Source: Flavobacterium sp. 20NA77.7
Lineage (GTDB): Bacteria > Bacteroidota > Bacteroidia > Flavobacteriales > Flavobacteriaceae
Length of the DNA stretch: 64,000 bases
Direction: 5' to 3'
NCBI RefSeq assembly: GCF_031326205.1
Contig: NZ_CP133721.1
Location: 186,001-250,000 of the forward strand
Position numbers and translations under genes: made by a program. How positions within the stretch are numbered: position 1 is the stretch's first letter; each line of letters begins with the position of its first letter. The notes beneath the pieces are model-generated. The model was not told the origin of the DNA and did not search any database. It worked only from the letters and a program-made list of their open reading frames with translations. Shown piece after piece: positions 60,219 to 64,000 of this stretch.

Positions 60219-60746
60219 ATGTCAAGAGCTGCGATTAGATACGCAAAAGCAATTTTAGATATCGCTATCGTTAATAAAACGGCCGAGGCTGTAAATAACG
60301 ATATGAAAGCTATTATTGCTGCAACTAGTGAGAATGCTGAACTAAAAGATTTTTTTGCAAATCCTACTATCAAGGGAGAAGTAAAATTAAATGTAGTAAA
60401 AGAAGTATTTTCATCAGTTCAAAATGAAACAAACGGCTTGTTTCAATTACTTTTAGCTAATAAAAGATTTGAAATTTTACCAGCAGTTGCTTCACAATAT
60501 TTGGCACAGTTTGATAAAGCAAACGGAATTGAAACAGCGATAGTTACAACAGCTTTTCCAATTACTGCTGAAATTGAAGCGCAAGTTTTAAATAAGTTAA
60601 AAGAGTTCTCTAATGGAACGATTACCATTAAAAATGTTGTAGATTCGTCAATAATCGGTGGTTTTGTTCTTAGAATGGGAGACAAACAATATAATGCATC
60701 AGTTGCAAACAAATTGCAACAATTAAAAAGAGAATTTAGTTATTAA
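60219..60746 (+). CDS. atpH: F1Fo ATP synthase subunit delta
   Basis: 175 residues with the OSCP/delta pattern: start MSRAAIRYAKAILDIAI, DFFANPTIKGEVKLNVVKEVF, FQLLLANKRFEILP, and the C-terminal SSIIGGFVLRMGDKQYNASVANKLQQL. It joins the peripheral stalk to the top of F1. It lies 9 bases after atpF and 25 before atpA. Confidence 0.95.
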   Translation: MSRAAIRYAKAILDIAIVNKTAEAVNNDMKAIIAATSENAELKDFFANPTIKGEVKLNVVKEVFSSVQNETNGLFQLLLANKRFEILPAVASQYLAQFDKANGIETAIVTTAFPITAEIEAQVLNKLKEFSNGTITIKNVVDSSIIGGFVLRMGDKQYNASVANKLQQLKREFSY

Positions 60747-60771
60747 TTTACCATTACTAATTATATAAAAA

Positions 60772-62346
60772 ATGGCAGAAATAAAACCAGCTGAAATTTC
60801 AGCTATATTAAAAAAACAACTAGCTGATTTTCAATCAGGAGCTACATTAGAAGAAGTAGGTACAGTATTACAAGTAGGAGACGGTATTGCTCGTGTTTAC
60901 GGATTGTCAAATGCACAATATGGTGAGTTAGTACAATTCGATAACGGATTAGAGGCTATCGTTCTTAACTTAGAAGAAGACAATGTTGGGGTAGTACTTT
61001 TAGGTCCATCTACTGGAATCAAAGAAGGTTCAACTGTTAAAAGAACAGGAAGAATTGCTTCTTTAAAAGTAGGTGAACAAATGGTAGGCCGTGTAGTTGA
61101 TACATTAGGAAATCCAATTGATGGTAAAGGTCCTATTGGTGGAGAATTATATGAAATGCCTTTAGAGCGTAAAGCACCTGGGGTTATTTTCCGTCAACCG
61201 GTAACAGAACCATTACAAACAGGTATTAAAGCTATTGACGCCATGATTCCTGTAGGACGTGGACAACGTGAATTAGTAATTGGTGACCGTCAAACAGGTA
61301 AATCATCAGTTTGTTTGGATACTATTCTTAATCAAAAAGAATTTTATGATGCTGGTGAACCAGTATTCTGTATATATGTAGCTATTGGACAAAAAGCGTC
61401 TACAGTAGCAGGTATTGCAAAAACATTAGAAGAAAAAGGCGCAATGGCTTATACCGTTATTGTTGCTGCAAATGCTTCTGATCCTGCTCCAATGCAAGTA
61501 TATGCGCCTATGGCAGGAGCAGCTATTGGAGAATATTTCCGTGATTCAGGACGTCCTGCATTAATTATTTATGATGATTTATCTAAGCAAGCAGTTGCTT
61601 ATCGTGAAGTATCGTTATTATTAAGAAGACCACCAGGTCGTGAGGCTTATCCTGGAGACGTATTTTACTTACACTCTCGTTTATTGGAAAGAGCTTGTAA
61701 AGTAATTAATGACGATGAAATTGCTAAGAACATGAATGATTTACCAGAGTCTATCAAAGGAATCGTAAAAGGAGGAGGTTCATTAACAGCTTTACCAATT
61801 ATTGAAACACAAGCAGGAGACGTTTCGGCTTATATTCCAACAAACGTAATTTCGATTACAGATGGACAAATTTTCTTAGATGGGGATTTATTCAACTCTG
61901 GGGTTCGTCCTGCAATTAACGTAGGTATTTCGGTATCTCGTGTAGGAGGTAATGCACAAATTAAATCTATGAAAAAAGTATCTGGTACGTTAAAATTAGA
62001 CCAAGCTCAATTCCGTGAGTTAGAAGCGTTTGCAAAATTTGGTTCTGATTTAGATGCAGTTACTTTAAATGTAATTGAAAAAGGAAAACGTAACGTGGAA
62101 ATCTTAAAACAAGGTTTAAATGACCCGTTTCCAGTAGAAAATCAAACCGCAATTATTTATGCTGGAACTAAAAATTTATTAAGAAATGTTCCTGTAAATA
62201 AAGTAAAAGAATTTGAAAAAGATTATTTACAATTCTTAAACTTAAAACATAGAGATACTTTAGATGCTTTAAAAGCTGGTAAATTTGATGATGCTATCAC
62301 AAATGTATTAGAAGAAGCTGCAAAAGAAATTTCTGCAAAATATTAA
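60772..62346 (+). CDS. atpA: F1Fo ATP synthase subunit alpha
   Basis: 524 residues. N-terminal crown ([17 protein letters not shown]), Walker [10 protein letters not shown] near 171-179, [14 protein letters not shown] (Walker B region), [21 protein letters not shown] and the arginine-finger segment GISVSRVGG. It provides the non-catalytic nucleotide sites and part of the catalytic interface with beta, which is not encoded here. Confidence 0.97.
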   Translation: MAEIKPAEISAILKKQLADFQSGATLEEVGTVLQVGDGIARVYGLSNAQYGELVQFDNGLEAIVLNLEEDNVGVVLLGPSTGIKEGSTVKRTGRIASLKVGEQMVGRVVDTLGNPIDGKGPIGGELYEMPLERKAPGVIFRQPVTEPLQTGIKAIDAMIPVGRGQRELVIGDRQTGKSSVCLDTILNQKEFYDAGEPVFCIYVAIGQKASTVAGIAKTLEEKGAMAYTVIVAANASDPAPMQVYAPMAGAAIGEYFRDSGRPALIIYDDLSKQAVAYREVSLLLRRPPGREAYPGDVFYLHSRLLERACKVINDDEIAKNMNDLPESIKGIVKGGGSLTALPIIETQAGDVSAYIPTNVISITDGQIFLDGDLFNSGVRPAINVGISVSRVGGNAQIKSMKKVSGTLKLDQAQFRELEAFAKFGSDLDAVTLNVIEKGKRNVEILKQGLNDPFPVENQTAIIYAGTKNLLRNVPVNKVKEFEKDYLQFLNLKHRDTLDALKAGKFDDAITNVLEEAAKEISAKY

Positions 62347-62356
62347 TTCAAGTGTA

Positions 62357-62416
62357 AAGTAAATAGTAATTAGTTAAAAGCTTATTACTATTTACTTATT
62401 ACTATTTACTAAAGTA
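62357..62416. repeat. Inverted and tandem 7-base-period array between atpA and atpG
   Basis: Left heptamers GTAAAGT, AAATAGT, AATTAGT face right heptamers TTATTAC, TATTTAC, TTATTAC, TATTTAC, TAAAGTA. AAGTAAATAGTAAT (62357-62370) and ATTACTATTTACTT (62384-62397) are perfect inverted repeats, and the right arm is duplicated at once (62398-62410). Two alternative hairpins are possible in the atp message. Confidence 0.7.
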
Positions 62417-62418
62417 AA

Positions 62419-63273
62419 ATGGCAAACTTAAAAGAAATACGTAATAGAATTACATCCGTATCGTCAACGATGCAGATTACTTCTGCCATGAAAATGGTTT
62501 CTGCCGCAAAGCTTAAAAAGGCTCAAGATGCTATTACGGCTATGCGTCCTTATTCTGAAAAGTTAACAGAACTAATTCAAAGTTTAAGTGCTTCTTTAGA
62601 AGGAGATGTAGCTTCAAAATACACGACTCAAAGAGAAGTTAAAAAAGTTTTAGTAGTTGCTATTACTTCAAATAGAGGTTTGTGTGGAGCACTTAATTCA
62701 AATGTTTTAAAACAAGCTAGGCTTCTTGCTGAGCAATATGGTCATGACAATGTAGGTATTTTTGCTATTGGTAAAAAAGCTAATGATGGTTTGCATAAAA
62801 CAAATTTTGTTGTTGCAAATAGAAGTGATATTTATGATGATTTGACTTTTGAAAATGCTGCACATATAGCGGACTCATTAACTCATTTATTTATAGATGG
62901 TGAATACGATAAAATTGAATTAGTGTATAATCAATTTAAAAATGCAGCTACACAAGTTGTAGTAACAGAGCAATTTTTGCCATTAGCACCTATTCAAGGG
63001 TCAACAACAACATCAGATTATATTTTTGAACCATCCAAAGTAGAAATCGTTATGGAGTTGATACCAAAATCATTACGTACACAATTGTATAAAGCAATAA
63101 GAGATTCATTTGCTGCAGAGCATGGTGCACGTATGACGGCTATGCATAAAGCAACCGATAACGCAACAGAATTAAGAGATCAATTAAAATTAACATATAA
63201 TAAGGCGCGTCAGGCCGCAATTACTGGAGAGATTTTAGAAATTGTAGGCGGTGCAGAAGCTCTTAACAGCTAA
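62419..63273 (+). CDS. atpG: F1Fo ATP synthase subunit gamma
   Basis: 284 residues: N-terminal LKEIRNRITSVSSTMQITSAMKMVSAAKLKKAQ and the C-terminal helix MTAMHKATDNATELRDQLKLTYNKARQAAITGEILEIVGGAEAL that form the central shaft, with SNRGLCGALNSNV in the globular part. It transmits rotation from the c-ring to alpha/beta. It is the last atp gene here; a strong terminator follows. Confidence 0.97.
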   Translation: MANLKEIRNRITSVSSTMQITSAMKMVSAAKLKKAQDAITAMRPYSEKLTELIQSLSASLEGDVASKYTTQREVKKVLVVAITSNRGLCGALNSNVLKQARLLAEQYGHDNVGIFAIGKKANDGLHKTNFVVANRSDIYDDLTFENAAHIADSLTHLFIDGEYDKIELVYNQFKNAATQVVVTEQFLPLAPIQGSTTTSDYIFEPSKVEIVMELIPKSLRTQLYKAIRDSFAAEHGARMTAMHKATDNATELRDQLKLTYNKARQAAITGEILEIVGGAEALNS

Positions 63274-63310
63274 TCATTTTCAAAATTGTTAATTATAATT
63301 CTTATAGATT

Positions 63311-63339
63311 AAGTCCCGATTTATCGGGACTTTTTTTTA
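63311..63339 (+). terminator. Intrinsic terminator of the atp operon
   Basis: AAGTCCCGAT / ATCGGGACTT perfect 10-bp stem followed by eight T, 38 bases after the atpG stop. Confidence 0.92.
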
Positions 63340-63345
63340 ACTTTG
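63338..63345 (+). promoter_or_regulatory. Promoter -7 element for the GNAT gene
   Basis: TAACTTTG, perfect consensus, 22 bases before the ATG at 63368, overlapping the T run of the atp terminator. Confidence 0.5.
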
Positions 63346-63367
63346 AAAGATACAAAAATCAAGTATA

Positions 63368-63796
63368 ATGAATGTATTGCGATGCACTTCTTTTGAAGAC
63401 TTGGCTTCAAATTACCTTGTAATCAAACAATTGTATGATGCGACTTTTACCTATGAAAAATATTGTTCGTTTCTTCCTGAAATGATTTCAAACGGATATA
63501 GCCAAGTTGCTCTATATGATAAAGAAAAATTAATTGCGGTTTCAGGATATTGGATTAATACTAAACTTTATACAGGGAAATATCTTGAAATAGATAATTT
63601 TATCGTAGACAACGCTCATCAATCAAAAGGAATTGGTAAACTATTAATTGCTGAAATTGAGAAAATAGCTCAACAAAATAAAGCTAAGGCTATTGTATTA
63701 GATGCATTTACAACTAATTTCGGTGCGCATAAATTTTATTTTAACCAAGGTTATGTGCCTAAAGGATTTCATTTTGTAAAGTTTATAAATGAATGA
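63368..63796 (+). CDS. GNAT family N-acetyltransferase
   Basis: 142 residues with the GNAT core: beta-strand segment LIAVSGYWINTKLYTGKYLEIDNFIVDNAHQSKGIGKLLIAEIEKIAQ holding the acetyl-CoA P-loop (QSKGIGKLL), then AIVLDAFTTNFGAHKFYFNQGYVPKGF. It transfers an acetyl group from acetyl-CoA to an unknown amine. Lies alone after the atp operon terminator. Confidence 0.88.
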   Translation: MNVLRCTSFEDLASNYLVIKQLYDATFTYEKYCSFLPEMISNGYSQVALYDKEKLIAVSGYWINTKLYTGKYLEIDNFIVDNAHQSKGIGKLLIAEIEKIAQQNKAKAIVLDAFTTNFGAHKFYFNQGYVPKGFHFVKFINE

Positions 63797-63844
63797 AAAA
63801 ACTATTAATTACTCATTTGATATAAAATAAATCCAAAGATTAAC

Positions 63845-63852
63845 TATTTTTG
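63845..63852 (+). promoter_or_regulatory. Promoter -7 element for the flippase gene
   Basis: TATTTTTG, perfect consensus, 16 bases before the TTG start at 63869. Confidence 0.5.
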
Positions 63853-63868
63853 TTAAAAATATCCCGAT

Positions 63869-64000
63869 TTGACAGCCTATAAAAATTTATTCAAGCAAAC
63901 AATAATATATGGTATAGCTACCGTTTTGCCTCGTGTAATTAGTTTTTTACTCGTGGGTTTACATACTCAAATGATGCCAAAAATATCGTATGGTGAAATT
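63869..64000 (+). CDS. Polysaccharide flippase (Wzx/MATE-like), N-terminal fragment
   Basis: 44 residues are visible before the window ends: start TTG, then TAYKNLFKQTIIYGIATVLPRVISFLLVGLHTQMMPKISYGEI. The FKQTxIYGxATVLPRxxSFLLV pattern is typical of flavobacterial lipopolysaccharide/O-antigen flippases, which move lipid-linked sugars across the inner membrane. Completion of the gene lies outside the window. Confidence 0.75.
   Translation, partial: MTAYKNLFKQTIIYGIATVLPRVISFLLVGLHTQMMPKISYGEI

Overview
This window is chromosomal DNA from a member of the Bacteroidota, very probably family Flavobacteriaceae and close to Flavobacterium. The evidence is an AT-rich, tightly packed genome; many upstream copies of the TAnnTTTG -7 promoter element; two proteins with type IX secretion (T9SS) C-terminal sorting domains; a SprE-type gliding/T9SS lipoprotein; a CusA-TolC fusion pump; an SDR-type threonine dehydrogenase; and lipoproteins plus a TonB-dependent receptor of Bacteroidota style. 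All calls come from reading the sequence; no database search was run.

Layout. 1-2100: end of an acyltransferase gene, tatD and a LuxE-like acyl-protein synthetase gene in one leftward group. 2100-4450: two T9SS-sorted proteins. 4706-6049: NADP-type glutamate dehydrogenase. 6200-9200: HD hydrolase, acyl-ACP desaturase, PlsC acyltransferase and bacilliredoxin. 9280-11240: an unknown exported protein facing lycopene cyclase. 11320-18240: metal efflux (His/Met-rich leader protein, CusA-TolC fusion, CusB-like adaptor) and a ZIP transporter. 18240-21600: an exported protein and the feoA-feoB-small Cys-rich protein iron operon. 21700-24480: metallophosphatase, PhnA-like protein and a two-gene islet of unknown function. 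24600-27960: ALDH7 dehydrogenase, 3-hydroxyanthranilate dioxygenase and an exported endonuclease/phosphatase-fold enzyme. 28185-32900: TonB-dependent receptor with two surface-type lipoproteins, divergent from that enzyme. 32940-35720: an SDR protein, a zinc-ribbon protein, an apparent small mobile element carrying a four-helix-bundle (S23-type) gene in the leader of ssb, and a CAT-like acyltransferase. 35717-42600: HAD phosphatase, metG, LD-carboxypeptidase, yraN, an ACT-like protein, accC and accB. 42625-46280: fabH, rpmF, yceD, pdxA and riboflavin synthase. 46315-50900: a CAU tRNA, methylmalonyl-CoA epimerase, rbfA, a LolC/E-like permease, an NTF2-like lipoprotein, threonine dehydrogenase and an unknown lipoprotein. 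50943-63273: mfd, sprE, bactofilin, then atpZ, an unknown membrane protein and atpB-E-F-H-A-G (no beta or epsilon subunit here). 63368 to the end: a GNAT acetyltransferase and the start of a polysaccharide flippase.

How the parts fit. Most of the window is core metabolism: fatty acid synthesis and remodelling (accB, accC, fabH, desaturase, PlsC), nitrogen assimilation, cofactors (PdxA, riboflavin synthase), translation (metG, rpmF, rbfA, tRNA), DNA repair (mfd, ssb) and energy (ATP synthase). Accessory themes are metal traffic (Feo, ZIP, Cus), cell-surface uptake, and secretion/gliding.

The least explained material lies between genes. Several intergenic regions hold degenerate short tandem arrays with a fixed period of 7 or 8 bases. 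A second repeat family with core CTGAGC-N3-GTCGAAG has one copy inside the metG coding sequence. The S23-type gene is bounded by inverted repeats and a candidate 7-bp target duplication. A very stable hairpin separates atpE from atpF. No gene-free stretch exceeds about 300 bases.
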